Source of the DNA: Reticulitermes speratus
Lineage: Eukaryota; Arthropoda; Insecta; Blattodea; Rhinotermitidae
Direction: 5' to 3'
Assembly: GCA_021186555.1 (NCBI GenBank)
Contig: JAJKFL010000011.1
Coordinates: 7,712,001-7,776,000 of the forward strand
DNA: 64,000 nt
Below are positions 44,708 to 57,326 of this stretch, one piece after another (within the stretch, counting starts at the first letter, position 1; each line of letters starts with the position of its first letter). The notes beneath the pieces are model-generated. The model saw only the letters and a list, made by a program, of their open reading frames with translations, made no database searches and had not been told where the DNA came from. Position numbers and translations under genes: made by a program.

Positions 44708-47250
44708 TAACCTGTCACCGCCTGGCTACACAGGCCGGGTCACATGCCTCAGTGCCAAGGCAGGGCAAATGCTTAAATGTCAATGGTGACTATGTGGAGG
44801 TCTGATCTGCACCGTTTGAACCCATATGCCATGTACACGTCAAAGTAACAACAAAGTACTGGGAATCACAACGTATGTTACCTTATTTCTTGAAACTCTT
44901 CTGTATTTATTCATTTAATTCAACACTAGACCGACGACACACACTTCCTGTTTCGAGTACACAAGCTGTTAAAATTTGTTCTATCAACAGCCTTAAGTAC
45001 AGTGACAAGTGATGGAAGTGGGTTTGTGCCGGGAAAACTACATTCTGGCTTGTTTTAACGATCAATGATCAATACAGATATTAACGATACAGCATGCATA
45101 GGTGCGGCTTGCGGTCAAATTATAACAGCAAACACGGAAAGATCCTTAGCTACGAGCACATAGCTTCAATCGCTAAGGTTGTATGAATGGTAGAAAGAGT
45201 CCTTCTTTTTAAAATGGGAACATCTACACTGGAAATGAACAAGAGAACATAATAATAATTGAGTGAAATCATTTGGTTTGTGTAACGTGGGGCTACTAAC
45301 CGAGAATTAAAACACGAAATTGGGTAAGTTTTCTTGGAAAACTCTCTCTTGACGATGCACACAGAAGGTAGCCTTAACCTTACCACTTTGCACAGCAGCC
45401 TTACCAGACTTGCGTTCTTATACAGCTGTCCCGTTTATCGTGTCCATGTACATGAGAAATGTCACGGGATGCCTCGACTGATGCAGCCATTCTATGCGAT
45501 AAAGTTCCCATACTCGGGGACACCGTAAACGGGACATGCTTTTTATGAACACTTCATCAGCACACGTGATTTTATTCTGCGGAATATTGCTGCGTTAGTC
45601 ACAAATGAAAGCGACATATATGAATATTAACATTTTACGCATAGGATCTCTTGTGTTTCTATAATTTAAGACGGAACGAGATACATCTGTGTCATTTGTA
45701 ACCATATTAATGCCTCTGACTGCAGAAAAATAAACCTCTCCATCTACTTTTCAGTACGAGATCCATGTTTGGGGCCTGAAACTTGAGACGCGTGAAGAAA
45801 TTTCGTGCCCCTGATACCAGTCGCCTATATTTGACCACCACCAGTGTGGATGAACAAAACTCGTGTCTGCATACATGAAGTATTATAAACAGACACAAAA
45901 CAAATTAGACCCATTAAATGCAATTCCAGCCCTTCAGATTGACAAGACACAAATAAGTCTCTCCCTAGTCAAATTCAACCAGCATGTCAACGCACGGTCA
46001 CGACGCAATGATGTCCGGACTTGCCTAAAACGAATGGTGCCCCCCGTGAAACGACTGACAAACTTTCCACAAACTAAGTACAATTGGGTCGGTAAATTAC
46101 TCTATGGCACAGGACGTATATTTCACGCCACACAAATACATCATTAACATTTCACATAAAAATAACCATTAAACTGAAGAACAACGAAGTTAAGAAAACC
46201 CAAGTGTCGTGCTGCGAATACTAATGTAATGCAATCGACAATTTCGTATTTAAAGCTACACGTAAACTTCATTTCGTGGCAATATATCAGAGATTACGAA
46301 CCAATTTATAGCCAGCTCTTCTCATTGGCTTTATAATCTAAACACAGCGTCACGAAACCTACATTAAAACTACTACAGGCCTCGTGATGTCGATCAATAG
46401 GGATGTCTAACAGTGTATCAGTCGTTTACAGAGGCAACATCAAAGACGTCCAACATCTATTGCAACAAAATATATCACGGCATTATTTTAGCTCACTCCT
46501 GTTATACGATCGTCAGTTAATTATCTTGAGTTTTTTATGTCCCTGAAAAACTCTAACGATGCTGTTAACGATGGTTAGACACCAATTAAACTGCACTGCT
46601 ATAAAGAGAAGAAAGAAAGAACACAATCCACAACTCCAATAATTGATGTTTTCTAGAGGATATCTCTCTCTCCAAATCCAAGTCACTCTATGAAACGGCG
46701 GGTTCGTCAAGCATTGTCTCGGTGTCGAGTCCGTGTTGCGGCTCATGACCAGATGGTTGTCCCGGGACACCGCCTCTGACGTGAAACGGGTCTGTCCGGG
46801 TCCGTCCGTGTATGTCCGCTGCAGACTGTCGTTGTCCCTATTCTTTGTGAAGCCACGCGTTAATCCTTTGAAGACTAAAATGAATCCACGTTTTACATAA
46901 ATATTCAGGTCGTACCTCACAGAGAACATTGTTTTTCCAATAGAAAGACTAGTCGATGAGTGCTGTGGAGGTAGGATTGTTAAAGAAACATAATGTACAG
47001 ATAAATACACATGTGAGAGAAATGCAGAACTTATAAGTTTTAACCCTGGCGGTAAATATACTAACCACTAGGCTTTAAAGGTTTAAACGTGTCGTGTTTA
47101 TTCCTACTATTCAACACAAAATTTTACGTGAAGTCACAGAGCGAATCGTTTAACATTTGAAGAAAACAAACTTCTATTTTTCACCCAGCTATTACTACAT
47201 GTTTGAGTCATATCGAAGAATATATTTCGTCAATATTTTTTTTTTCGCAT
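44708..47250. other. 2.5 kb without recognised genes
   Basis: Contains the 165-codon minus-strand ORF 46513-47010, the longest unexplained ORF on that strand. It overlaps 'taacgatgctgttaacg', a SINE-A 3'-like block, and has no domain I know. Other ORFs are below 100 codons. Confidence 0.35.
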
Positions 47251-47254
47251 TATA

Positions 47255-47395
47255 AACGCCCTATATATTTCGTTATTAATATACTATCTTCAGGAGAATG
47301 TTTTGACAAAACTATTACGAGCGAAACGTATAACAGTTTTAAAATGACGTTCGCCTGATGATCGTGTATTAATACCAAACCCTGTAGCGAGTTCA
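47255..47395. repeat. Foldback remnant with two hammerhead-like motifs
   Basis: Minus-strand motif (47256-47297): CUGAAGA, weak stem II, GAAA, AUAUAU palindrome, short stem I. Plus-strand motif (47349-47392): CUGAUGA at 47355-47361, stem II GUA/UAC, and perfect stem I UUCGC/GCGAG, but G12 of GAAA is lost. Confidence 0.5.
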
Positions 47396-47524
47396 CAAAA
47401 TAAAAAAAAAATCCCGAAATATATTGCTGCACGTCAGGGTAACATACAGTAATATTCACGTAATACACCACGAAGAAAAAATACACAATTTCATATTTTT
47501 TTATATTACTCTCACCGTGCATTT

Positions 47525-47660
47525 TCACTCAATACTTAATAACCAACTAAATGCACATTCACTTGAAACTATTTTATAGTTTATTAAATTCTCCTAAATT
47601 CCCCTACATATGTTTCGGTCTACTAGTAGTGAACGTGCATTTAGTTGGTTATTAAGTAAT
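47525..47660. repeat. Short foldback
   Basis: Arms about 47527-47556 and 47625-47657 ('taaccaactaaatgcac' and its complement) are inverted with a loop near 70 nt. The loop side holds 'ctacatatgtttcgg', the GAAAC/ACAUAUGU half of a hammerhead motif. The CUGANGA half is missing. Confidence 0.7.
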
Positions 47661-48037
47661 GTACACAATTTGATATTCAAGCTGCAGTTTCTGGATGGCG
47701 TGTGAGCTACCCGTAAATCATCAAAACCGAATCACCTAGTGTACAACCTCTGAGATAAATAAAACATAGCTTCGCACATATTTTGGTCCCACTTTTCACT
47801 TTTTCAAAATGTGCGTGTACTTTATAGCTGAGGCGTGGCATGCAGCTTCGCAGCCGGAAGACTGGTGTATCCGGCCTGGGGCTTCCTCCAACCATCTGCG
47901 TTTATCCAGCCTAAAAGAACCTCAAAATAAGTTACCGGTGGAATTCGTTTTCTTCAGAATGTACCTACAGGCATGACAGATTAATTACGTGTACGTAAAA
48001 TGTAATTAATGCAAGGCATCGAACTTCAAAACGAATT
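47661..48037. other. No recognisable feature
   Basis: A 62-codon minus-strand ORF only. Confidence 0.4.
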
Positions 48038-48127
48038 AAAAAAAAAAAAAAAAAGAGAGAGAGAGAGAGAGAAGAAGAAGAAGAAGAAGAAGAAGAAGAA
48101 GAAGAAGAAGAAAAGAAAAGAAAAGAA
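48038..48127. repeat. 90-nt pure purine tract (A, GA, GAA, GAAAA)
   Basis: An uninterrupted run of A and G: about 17 A, then (GA)n, (GAA)n and (GAAAA)n. The lysine/glutamate-rich ORF across it is a by-product. Confidence 0.95.
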
Positions 48128-48189
48128 CAGTCAAATTTTATATTTTATGTTCAGCATCCCGTTGTGTTATACAAAAATTAATACAGTCA

Positions 48190-48400
48190 ACACAGCTTTT
48201 TATTCTATAATTTTTTCAGTGAATTATGTTACTCAGACAACATGGTTCTGCCGATGTTGGTCATCTTCAGGCCCTCTGTCATCCTAAAAGATGAAAATTT
48301 ACTATAGCGTTCAATGTATATTTTCATATTTTATGATGACAGAGGGCCCAAAGAAGACCAAGATCGGTCGAAAGGTGTTGCCTGAGTAATATTTATTGAA
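48190..48400. repeat. Foldback with two decayed hammerhead motifs
   Basis: Arms about 48205-48300 and 48318-48395 are inverted ('gacagagggcc', 'gttactcaggcaac' types). The left arm (minus) keeps CUGAAGA but has lost GAAA. The right arm (plus) keeps stem II GACC/GGUC and GAAA (48370-48373) but has core CCAAAGA. Confidence 0.65.
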
Positions 48401-48584
48401 CATCCATATAATAAAAAAAAGGTGTGTTGATGGCATTAATTCCTTCAAACAGCAGCCTAATAATACTGTTTCAACCGTGTTGAATCCTTCGCCGATTAGT
48501 TAGACGCTCCCTATTTGAATTTATATTATTAAAAAGAAGTTGTGACTGTCCACGCCATGACGGAATATAGGGCAACTACTGCTG

Positions 48585-48785
48585 CAGCTCCACCCTTTCT
48601 TTACCTCGGTAGTACATGGAGATGAGTGATCAACTTCACGCCCCAGCCGCAGGGTACCCATCAAATGGGAGCCTTGATGGGCCCCAGGGCCGGTTTGGAC
48701 GTTTTGGAGAAGACAAAAATCTCTTGTCCCTGCCTGGAATCGAACCCATGACGTAGCCTCGTCATACTGAAAAGGCTACCCCCGC
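48585..48785 (-). mobile_element. SINE-B copy
   Basis: Contains 'cttcacgccccagccgc', 'gatgggccccagggccgg', 'tctcttgtccctgcctgg' and a B box complementary to 'ggaatcgaaccca'. Head partly deleted. Confidence 0.8.
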
Positions 48786-51700
48786 TTCTCCTAATATCAT
48801 TATTTAACAAACATCTGTATAAGGATATTTCTAACTTTATATCATATTTTGAGAACGTGGCAGCCTTATTTTACTCGTATATTTCAACATGTCTTCTTCA
48901 TGCGGTGCACGATTAATACCGGCCGAATTTCATCACCACCTCCTCCACAACAAATAATAGACACACTTCAAATGGACACGATGTACTAAAGTAACGAACT
49001 CAGCTTTTATAAATGCGTCCTCTAATGTGAAACATTCAAGAGGAATGCCATGTCATGGATACAAATTCTAGGCGGTAATTTGTGAAGGAGAAAGATATCA
49101 CCGTCTTAACTGGAAGGATATTCACGACGTAACATGAAATACTGAGTATGTTTTGACGCATTACTCCCGACAAACACGATAGACAGATGGGGCAAAACGC
49201 ATCAAACACGAAAGAAAAGTCCACCAGCCACGTTAACAAGAACGACGTAAAAACGAATGCAATTTGTAAAAGGTTAATTACTAAGTGTTGTTGCTACGAA
49301 GCAACAGCATCCAGCTTACTTCAATACAGTAAAGTGCACTATGGCCACTCAATTCACAGGAATTCGGATGCGTAATGGGACACAAAAGCACTGCTCGGCA
49401 TTAATTTAACACGGCATCACTACAAACTACGGCTCCGTAACGGATGTTATATCCATATGAAACGTTGCTTTTAGCGCAAATTCAACCGCAAAACGGTACC
49501 TTAAATGATGCATTTAGAACGATTCGTGCAGAAATTCAGATTATATTAGACGAACAAGTAGGGGCTGACACAAAGGTTAACTCATTCGTATAAGGGAAAG
49601 TTACACGTACATAGTGCGAGCAGCTTTCCGCTCCGTTCCGACCGTAACAGTGCACATAATCCGACACAATACATTGTCTGCAATCTGGATACTGTTCCTC
49701 TAGTACCAAACAGCACCATTCACAAACATCTACCATTTCACATGCTGGGGAAAAAAAAAAAAAAAAAAAAAAAAAAACGCAGGGAAAGTTACAAACACAA
49801 TTTTCGTTACGCATATACTGTGTAGCGCAGAGGTACTCCCGCGCTCTCCGCAAAAATATTGGTTACACTACAAAAAAAAAAACGGGGTGACGGGATACCT
49901 AACATACAACCATTTCTGAATCACAACACTTACTGCATGTTTGTTTATGAATATCACTCAGATAAGGCGAGCAAAACAACTAGCGTATTTTTAGTGTTAT
50001 CACAGTCACCTGTCTTCCAACAACATACCGTGCGAAATTGTTTTTTGGTCCTGTCCCTGCTAAAGTACATACTGGGGGATTTAAGTTAATGGGCCTTTTC
50101 AAAAAACAGATGGCGGTAGGTCGTCATTACGATCGAACTAAAAACATAAACCATTCGGAACAAAATCGCCACTCAACGTGTACCACATCGCAGTCTGATT
50201 TTATAAAGCGAAGTTATGAGTTATTAATTAGCACTTGAAACGAATGCGAACGTCAGTGTTGAAGGATACTAGGTTAGGAGTTGACAACCAACGGAAATAT
50301 TTGGTTGTCTAATATGTAAATACTGATATGTCATGGGCAAGTGGTAACAACAGCCTTCTACAAATTTGCTGCAATGATTTTAATGACTACGGTAATTACT
50401 TAATTGGCACTGACTAAAAAATGAAAAAAAACCGCACCTTATATTCGTTATTTACATCCTGATTTTTTTTTCCTGCGTATCTGCACCCGCGTCTCGTAGT
50501 GGAAGCAAATGTCAAGCATCACTTTCTGCTAGCCATTTCTACTGTAGGGTTTTAGCCACACGACAATACGAGCAAAAATGTAAATAATATAATAAAACAC
50601 GCACCGAAGAACACTTCCAGTCGTACTAGAACTAGTTGTCGGTGCCAAATTATCATCAGAATTTGAGTTCTGAAACAAACTCCATACTAGTAGCGAACTG
50701 ACTGACATCGCTGTATTTTGACACAGTTGTATTCTCATACAGAAAACGTGATTTATGTCATGCGTAACAACAGATGATTATGTACAGCTGGGATCACGTG
50801 TAGCGTATGCCTCCTTCAGACACGTCAAGCGCGATGCGTAAATGTCATTTCCATATGTAAACCTAATATGAAGAACCATTGCTTAAACACACTACAATCT
50901 GCAGTGTGAAAGTATTAACAAAAAAAACAGCAACTTGTAATGTAGCATTGATTCAGTTCGCCCCACGAACACGGACGATTCGTGGCGATGTCAAAACAAT
51001 AACTTCAAACCCACTGCAATGGTCGTAGCTGACATGAACGATCAAACGCCCAACAGCCGGCAGACGGCGAGTCGATACCGATCCACTGCTGTATGACTCA
51101 GCTGGTGGACCCACAAGGACTACACAGATAATCACAAGGAAATGACAGCTGTTGTCACATACCTGTTAGGCTGCTAGACCATGCAGGCTTCCTGGCTCGA
51201 ATGTAAAGGCTGGCTAATATGCAGCGATAAGCTGTAAGCAAGAGTCCGCCATAACTGACTGAGGAAGCCTCTGGGATCGCCAGAGTTGCAGGCTGTGACG
51301 CAATAGAACCGCGCAGACGTGGGGCTCGGGAGTTGTGGCAGCGCAGCCGAGCGTGCCCGGTCCATGCCGACAAGATATGCGTAATTGCATTGCGACCCCA
51401 CTCTCTTCTTTCTGTGTGACCCCTTCAACCTAACCTCACCCCCAACCTCCCTGTCCTTTTTGCACATAAGAAACTTTGGATTGGGGCAGAGGAGAGGCGC
51501 CGATGTGTCTGCGAGCTTCAACTGTCCTGACCCTCACTCCATTCCTATCAAAATTCTTAGGTTCCAAAGAGTTTCGGTAACTGGAAGAAATAAGACTTCA
51601 GACATTCTGAAAACCCGAAAATGAAAATAAATCTCTCACAGTATTCACGTTTTTGGTCGCATCCGTCGGACAATTAATACCCGAATGCAAAGTTGTATGG

Positions 51701-52140
51701 CAATGATTACGAGGAAAGCTGTAGGTCTGGAGGAATAAAGGTACGTTCAGATTCCGCCCCTTAAAAATGCTTCACAGACCTCTAAATCGTGTTGATTAAA
51801 CAAATAAGCATGGAAATGAAAGTTTATACTTATTCTTTAAAATCACATAAATTTTAGTTCCCAAACTAATTAACCATGTCGAATTAAGTTCCGTTGTATA
51901 ACGACCCACAGTTTCATCTCTATGATGTAAGTTTATAGATGACGACTAAGAGGTTAAAAAATGCATTAGTTTAATAAAGAGATGCACCCATCAGCTATGC
52001 TGCTAACTTGAATGTATTTGTACATGTCGTGAATTAATTTAACAGTCATGTATCATAAGTGATGTAGTTTATGCGAGTAGCGCTCGTGAAGGATCCACAT
52101 CGAATGGAAGGCAAAACGACTGTGAAAGGAACTGATGGAA
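48786..52140. other. 3.3 kb mostly unassigned
   Basis: The largest repeat-poor block. It holds a 27-nt A-run (49751-49777) and short ORFs only. 50940-51600 is more GC-rich and holds a 115-codon minus-strand ORF (51174-51521) just above a donor-like CAG|GTATGT at 51165-51157. That could be a host exon but is not supported further. Confidence 0.35.
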
Positions 52141-52149
52141 AAGAGCTTC

Positions 52150-52150
<1 letters not shown>

Positions 52151-52188
<38 letters not shown>

Positions 52189-52190
52189 CA
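52151..52190. repeat. (TACA)n microsatellite
   Basis: About nine TACA/CATA units. A similar but interrupted run lies at 52518-52600. Confidence 0.9.
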
Positions 52191-52726
52191 TTGCATGGAT
52201 CCATAATTTTGTCACAAGACAACGAGGATGTGGAATAAGTCATAACATACAAAATCATACAAAAATGTACATTGCAAAATGCTTTAAACGTTCTATGTGC
52301 TTGTCACCAAAAACTGCACATAACTGGTACAGGAACCCAATGGAGTCAGAAGAGTGGAGGTCTTCTCCATTGCCCCTGTCCAAAAAAGAACATCCCTGCT
52401 TTGTGACCACGCATTTCAGATTATCGAAGTTGCGTCCAAATAAGCATGTGCATACGAGAATATATAGGCCACATTTATTCACACACATAATCACATACAT
52501 ATTTATGCAGACCACATGATGCATACATACGTACATACATACATAGATAAACACACACATAAACACATACATACATACACCTATATACGAACATACACAT
52601 ACACATAAACGTACTTGCATAGACGTACACGCATAGAAACTCAGATCGCAAATTAGTAGTTTTTGGGAAGCTGACAGTCGCTTAGCTCCCGGAAGTGAAC
52701 TCCATACTGGGCCAAATGAATACAAG
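52191..52726. other. Microsatellite-rich stretch
   Basis: A 156-codon minus-strand ORF (52255-52725) owes its length to degenerate CATA/CACA repeats (VCVCSYIGVCMYVFMCVFIY). I do not call it a gene. Confidence 0.5.
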
Positions 52727-52735
52727 ATACTTGTA

Positions 52736-53027
52736 AAAGCTAAAGGTAAAGTTCTCCCTAGACCAGGCCATGAAGGCCCAGAGGTGGAGTAGAGGTATAG
52801 CTCTACTCTTTCTTTAACCCTGGCACTAGATGGGGGTGGGTGGCCAACTCCACGCCCCGGGCGCTTTACCCCCGGGAAAGAGACCCGGTACCCATTGTAT
52901 ATTAGGCTGGGTGGGCCCCAGGGCCGGTCTGGACGGGTGCTGAAAATCTCGCTCCCACCGGGATTCGATCCCCGGACCTCCCTGTCCGTAGCGAGTCGCT
53001 ATACCGACTACGCTTTCCCTGCCCCCT
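52736..53027 (-). mobile_element. SINE-B copy, near full length, with TSD
   Basis: The best SINE-B copy. The minus-strand head runs from about 53026, with a B box complementary to 'gggattcgatccccgg', the full body and a 'ctttacctttagc' end. TSD AA(G/C)ATACTTGTA is at 52724-52735 and 53028-53039. Confidence 0.92.
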
Positions 53028-53059
53028 AACATACTTGTACATTTTAATATTCAGCCTTC

Positions 53060-53145
53060 TCTTCAATGGTTACTGGGGGCTTTTAAGATAGGGAAAGAGT
53101 AGCCGGGGTGTGAAGCTTACCATCTTGTACGGACGTTAAGAATGA
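53060..53145 (+). mobile_element. SINE-B fragment (possible)
   Basis: 'caatggttactgggggctttt' and 'agccggggtgtgaagct' resemble the reverse complement of SINE-B. Short and diverged. Confidence 0.4.
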
Positions 53146-53220
53146 GTGGATCTATACACCTACGCCGTCTATATGTCTTTATGGTTTGCACAGGGACGAC
53201 TTTGCCTTTACTTTAACTTA

Positions 53221-53282
53221 CATAAACATACATATATACACACACATATATACGTACATACATACATACATACGTACGTACG

Positions 53283-53313
<31 letters not shown>

Positions 53314-53335
53314 CACACACACACACACACACACT
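53221..53335. repeat. Compound (CATA)n/(GTAC)n/(CA)n microsatellite
   Basis: About 115 bp of CATA, TACG and CA repeats. The ORFs crossing it on both strands are repeat readings. Confidence 0.92.
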
Positions 53336-54175
53336 GTATATTAACTGAAACACTTCCATCTGCAATGGAATATTTCTCCCGAGAAGACCAGACAGGCCTA
53401 CTTTCTTTTGACTGGTTCACTAAATTCCAGGATGATTTCGAAAATTTAAAATTGAGTGCTGCATAAAGTAGAGTCTTGCTCGTTAGAAGATACCCCCCTC
53501 ACACCCGCTCCAGAATAATAAATGCAGAATGTTAGGCAGGCAACAAAATATGCTGTATGGGGCTGTACATGCTGCTTCGAACCTCATTATGGCTCACTGT
53601 CAGTTTAACTCACAACAGGTGGAATACGATGAAGTACTCATTCAAAATACTGAATAAATTACACTAAGTGTTACAAGCGAGTGCTGTGGACATCAGTAAA
53701 ATTGCGTTTTTTTCAATTTATAGCTAAGAAAATACATATATCTGTTAATGAAACCCAAATATTCAACATTCCTAATAAGAAATAAGCCTTTATTGGACAC
53801 AACTCAAATTTCACTTCATATTTTCATTATCTGTATCTTCCTAACATCACCTTTAATGTATTCGTCCATCCATTTCTTGGTATTCCAACTTGCGACAACT
53901 TTCTTGTTTCTCTGCAAGAGTTACATGCCTATATACCGAAACTTGATGACACCTGCCCTATTACTACTAGACATTTTACAAGTTAAAGCATTGCGAAGTT
54001 CTGTGTGAACTTCTTTGCATATCCAACAGAAGTATGAGCACCTTTACCGGGCCTGAACTAAACAATGGTATGCAGTGTTTGCCGACATATGCGTAGGACC
54101 CAGACTGAAATGCCCAGGCGGATTGGGGTTTGGGGGCCTTGCAGCCAATGTTGGACAGCACTCCAATGCATGCAT
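53336..54175. other. No recognised gene
   Basis: An 86-codon ORF (53748-54008) has no motif. No repeat matched. Confidence 0.4.
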
Positions 54176-54668
54176 CAATTCGTACTTTCCTTGTCTGTTT
54201 GTCTAATTCAGTTACTTACATTTCTTCCTTTTGTTTGTTACTTCGTTTTTCTTCCCTTCAGACTTTTGCTACTGCGCTTCTTTCTTTTTTTTTTATTTCA
54301 TTTACATCTTTTACTGCTATTTCTTTATATTTCTTTCTTGTTTATTTTGCTTATTTATTATTACGCTTTCTTTACATATTTGAGTTCATTATTTTGCTAG
54401 CTTTCTTTCTTTCCTTCTTCTATTTGTAGCAATGTCGTTCTACCTCTGTTTTTACTTCATTTTCCTTCATTTTCACTTCTTCGGTGTTGTGTTTCTTCGT
54501 TTGTTTTACTTGCTACTTGTATGTCTTTCTTTTCCTTTGTCTGCCTGTATATTTCTTATCTCTATATATCCTTTGTGTATTTCTTTGGTTTTATTCCTTT
54601 CTTCCTTACTTTTGTCGCTTTATTTATCTTCTTTGTTTATCTTGCTTCCTTTATCCTGCTGTAATGTG
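54176..54668. repeat. Long pyrimidine-biased low-complexity stretch
   Basis: About 490 bp with strong T/C bias on the plus strand, made of degenerate TTCT/CTTT words. Several overlapping plus-strand ORFs (F/L/S-rich) result from this bias and should not be called membrane proteins. Confidence 0.8.
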
Positions 54669-56687
54669 ATGCGATAGTCGAGGGCTTCCCAGTTTTTCCT
54701 TGAACGCACAACCCTTTAATTTCAATACAAAAAGAAGAAACTCCGCACTCAAGACAAAGCACAAGTACGGATGCACAAAACATGGCTGTATTACGTACAG
54801 CACAATCAACGTTCCCTTTGTCTGGTGATTCGATGTCCCAGAAAAACGTTTAAAAATCCTGACTTACAGCTTATATTCATTCCCCACACACAGCCATACA
54901 AGTATACCGAAACGTGAGACATGCGTTGTTTTCCAAAAGTGATTAGCCCTACATATTAGTCATGTTATAATTGGTCTTGCATCTGTGCTCTGAAAATTGC
55001 GATAATTTATTCTCTTTATTCACTGTCCTCATTTCAACCACGTGCTGTTAAAAATCTCGCTGCGAATCCCAGTGTGGTCTTGCAGCTCGGTAATTGATAC
55101 GTATTTGTGGTTTGAGCAGGGATGCTTGATTCAACTAAATCTCGCCTAAATGAAGGGGCCAATTTCTTGAAGCGACATCAAGAATATTAAAACTTTGTCC
55201 GTAATTTCTTAGCACATACAAGACATTTTTACATTTCAAAAAATTTTCCGGAACAAATAAAAAAATTGTTCTGCAGATTTCCCTCGCAATTAATTTTGTC
55301 AGTCTGAATTCTCAGCATTATTTTACGTACATGTACCAATATCAGAAAAAGTGGTCATAAGAGAAAGAAGAAAATTGAAAGAATAATCTAGCCCTTCGGT
55401 AAAGACCTGGGTATTTTATAGTAATTAAACCAACAAATATGCTTTACCGGCAAGCAGTTCGTAACTGTCAAGGAACGCTCCTTGATTATGGCCGAGGAAA
55501 AGCCGATACATGTGTGGGATAATTGTAGAGTGTTGGGAGTTACTCTCCAATAAAATGCATTTGTTGGCAGAATTAATAAGATTATATACAATTACGCCGT
55601 GATAAGCAACAACCGGGTATTTATTTACTACGATATGAGCGTTTGGAATAGATAAATCTGATTTGGATACAGTCCAGTGGAAGTCTGTTGCGAAAACAGC
55701 AATGAACTTTAAAATTCCATGACAAACAAAGAAATGTCTTACATAATTGAAAGTTTATTGTTTTCTATAGATTTTCACTGCATCTAATTTGTTAGTTGAT
55801 CTTACAATATTACAATATTAGCAAATCTGGTCTTCTTACAAGAACAGAAGTTATACAAATGTAGCCATGCGATATATAAGTAACTGATTTACATCTTGAC
55901 CTCGATTTGGAGAAGTATGGGAACAGCTGAGATAGACCAAATAAAACAGTAATTTTGCTGTGAAATCTCTTATCATTTTTTTTTTAATTTCTACCTACTG
56001 ATCTTTCCCTCGTATTTATGTAACACTGCAGTTCTTTGGGTAATCGAGTGTATTTATTTTCAATTTTTATCCTTCCCACCTCGGACCTTGTCATGCTACC
56101 CAACAGGAGTTTTTGATCTACAACAGAGCAATGATTCAGCTCACAGTTCCAGTATTCAGGTTGTCTACTAATAGCACATGAGTCTATTGCAATGTACTAT
56201 AGGTCTAGCAAAATGTAACGTTCTTTCCTCAGTTTGAAATTCAACTTTGCTCAAGGACTTTCTTCGACTGTGAAGGAAGGTGCTAAGTTTGAATTTAATT
56301 GCACCTTCAATAGCTTATTTGAATTTCGGTAGCAATCATCCTTCTGCAGTTTTTATTTCTTTAGTATTCGTTTATTGTATCGGACCATCGCAGGGTAGCT
56401 TATTATTTCGCAAGACGAAGCATGATATTCAATGCTAACTTTCGAACAATGGACAGCCCGTTTTTTAGTGTATACATTTTAATATGTCACTTGGAATCTA
56501 CAAGCTTAGGTTGATTCAATTCACTTAAAATTCCTTTGTATTATTACGTGAGATTTGTAAATGAATGTTCTTGAAATATATGATTTCTATTCGTGCTTAC
56601 CTGTCTTATGGACGTATTTCTTTATTACTATGTCTTGCGTGATTGTAGCTACAGACATTTTGAAAATATTAACAGCAATTTCTACGA
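54669..56687. other. No recognised gene
   Basis: Except for the foldback remnant at 55424-55575, AT-rich with one ORF of 67 codons and no matched repeat. Confidence 0.4.
55424..55575. repeat. Short foldback with decayed hammerhead
   Basis: Ends 'ccaacaaatatgc' (about 55430) and 'gcatttgttgg' (55556-55566) are inverted. Between them on the plus strand, UUGAUUA, an extra U, GGC/GCC, GAUA and ACAUGU follow hammerhead order with several core changes. Confidence 0.45.
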
Positions 56688-57283
56688 GATTTATTGATAC
56701 AGTGCCACTTAGAAACTGCCTCGTTTGGTTAAATTCAATGGAGTTTATTGATTCAGTACCACTTATAACGTGCTTCGTTTGGATTTTTACACTTTGACAA
56801 GAGATTTATTGACACAGTACCACTTCGAACCTGCCTCATTTGGTTCTTTACAGTTTGACACAAGATTTGTTGATACAGTACCACTTCGAACCTGCATCGT
56901 TTGGCTGTTTACAGTTTGACACAAGATTTATTGATACAGTACCACTTCGAACCTGCCCATTTGGTTCTATACAGTTTGACACGAGATTTCTTGATAAAGT
57001 ACCACTTCGAACCTGCATCGTTTGGCTGTTTACACTTTGACACAAGATTTATTCATACAGTACCACTTCGAACCTGCATCGTTTGGCTGTTTACACTTTG
57101 ACACAAGATTTATTCATACAGTACCACTTCGAACCTGCATCGTTTGGTTCTTTACAGTTTGACACAAGATTTATTGATGCAGTACCACTTCGAACCTGCC
57201 TATTTGGTTCTGTACAGTTTGACACGATTTTTATTGATACAGCACCACTTATAACCTGCCTCGTTTGCCTGTGTAAAATTTTA
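56686..57283. repeat. 61-bp minisatellite, about 10 units
   Basis: Ten units of about 59-62 bp share TGATACAGTACCACTTCGAA, CCTGC, TTTGG and ACAGTTTGACAC. The outer units are the most diverged and the inner ones nearly identical. The unit length is not a multiple of three, so ORFs across it are not coding. Confidence 0.95.
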
Positions 57284-57326
57284 CTCTGATGTATTATTCC
57301 TTATTATATTCCCTAGTATCAACATG

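Noticed and set aside
46513..47010. A 165-codon minus-strand gene
   Set aside because: No recognisable domain. It overlaps a SINE-A-like 3' block, and this length can arise by chance in 64 kb.
48009..48287. A lysine/glutamate-rich coiled-coil protein
   Set aside because: It is the translation of the purine tract.
52255..52725. A 156-codon membrane protein gene on the minus strand
   Set aside because: Its length comes from CATA/CACA repeats on the complementary strand. Composition is repeat-driven.
54065..54677. Hydrophobic multi-span membrane proteins
   Set aside because: Several overlapping frames are all F/L/S-rich because the DNA is pyrimidine-biased. No start context or conservation.
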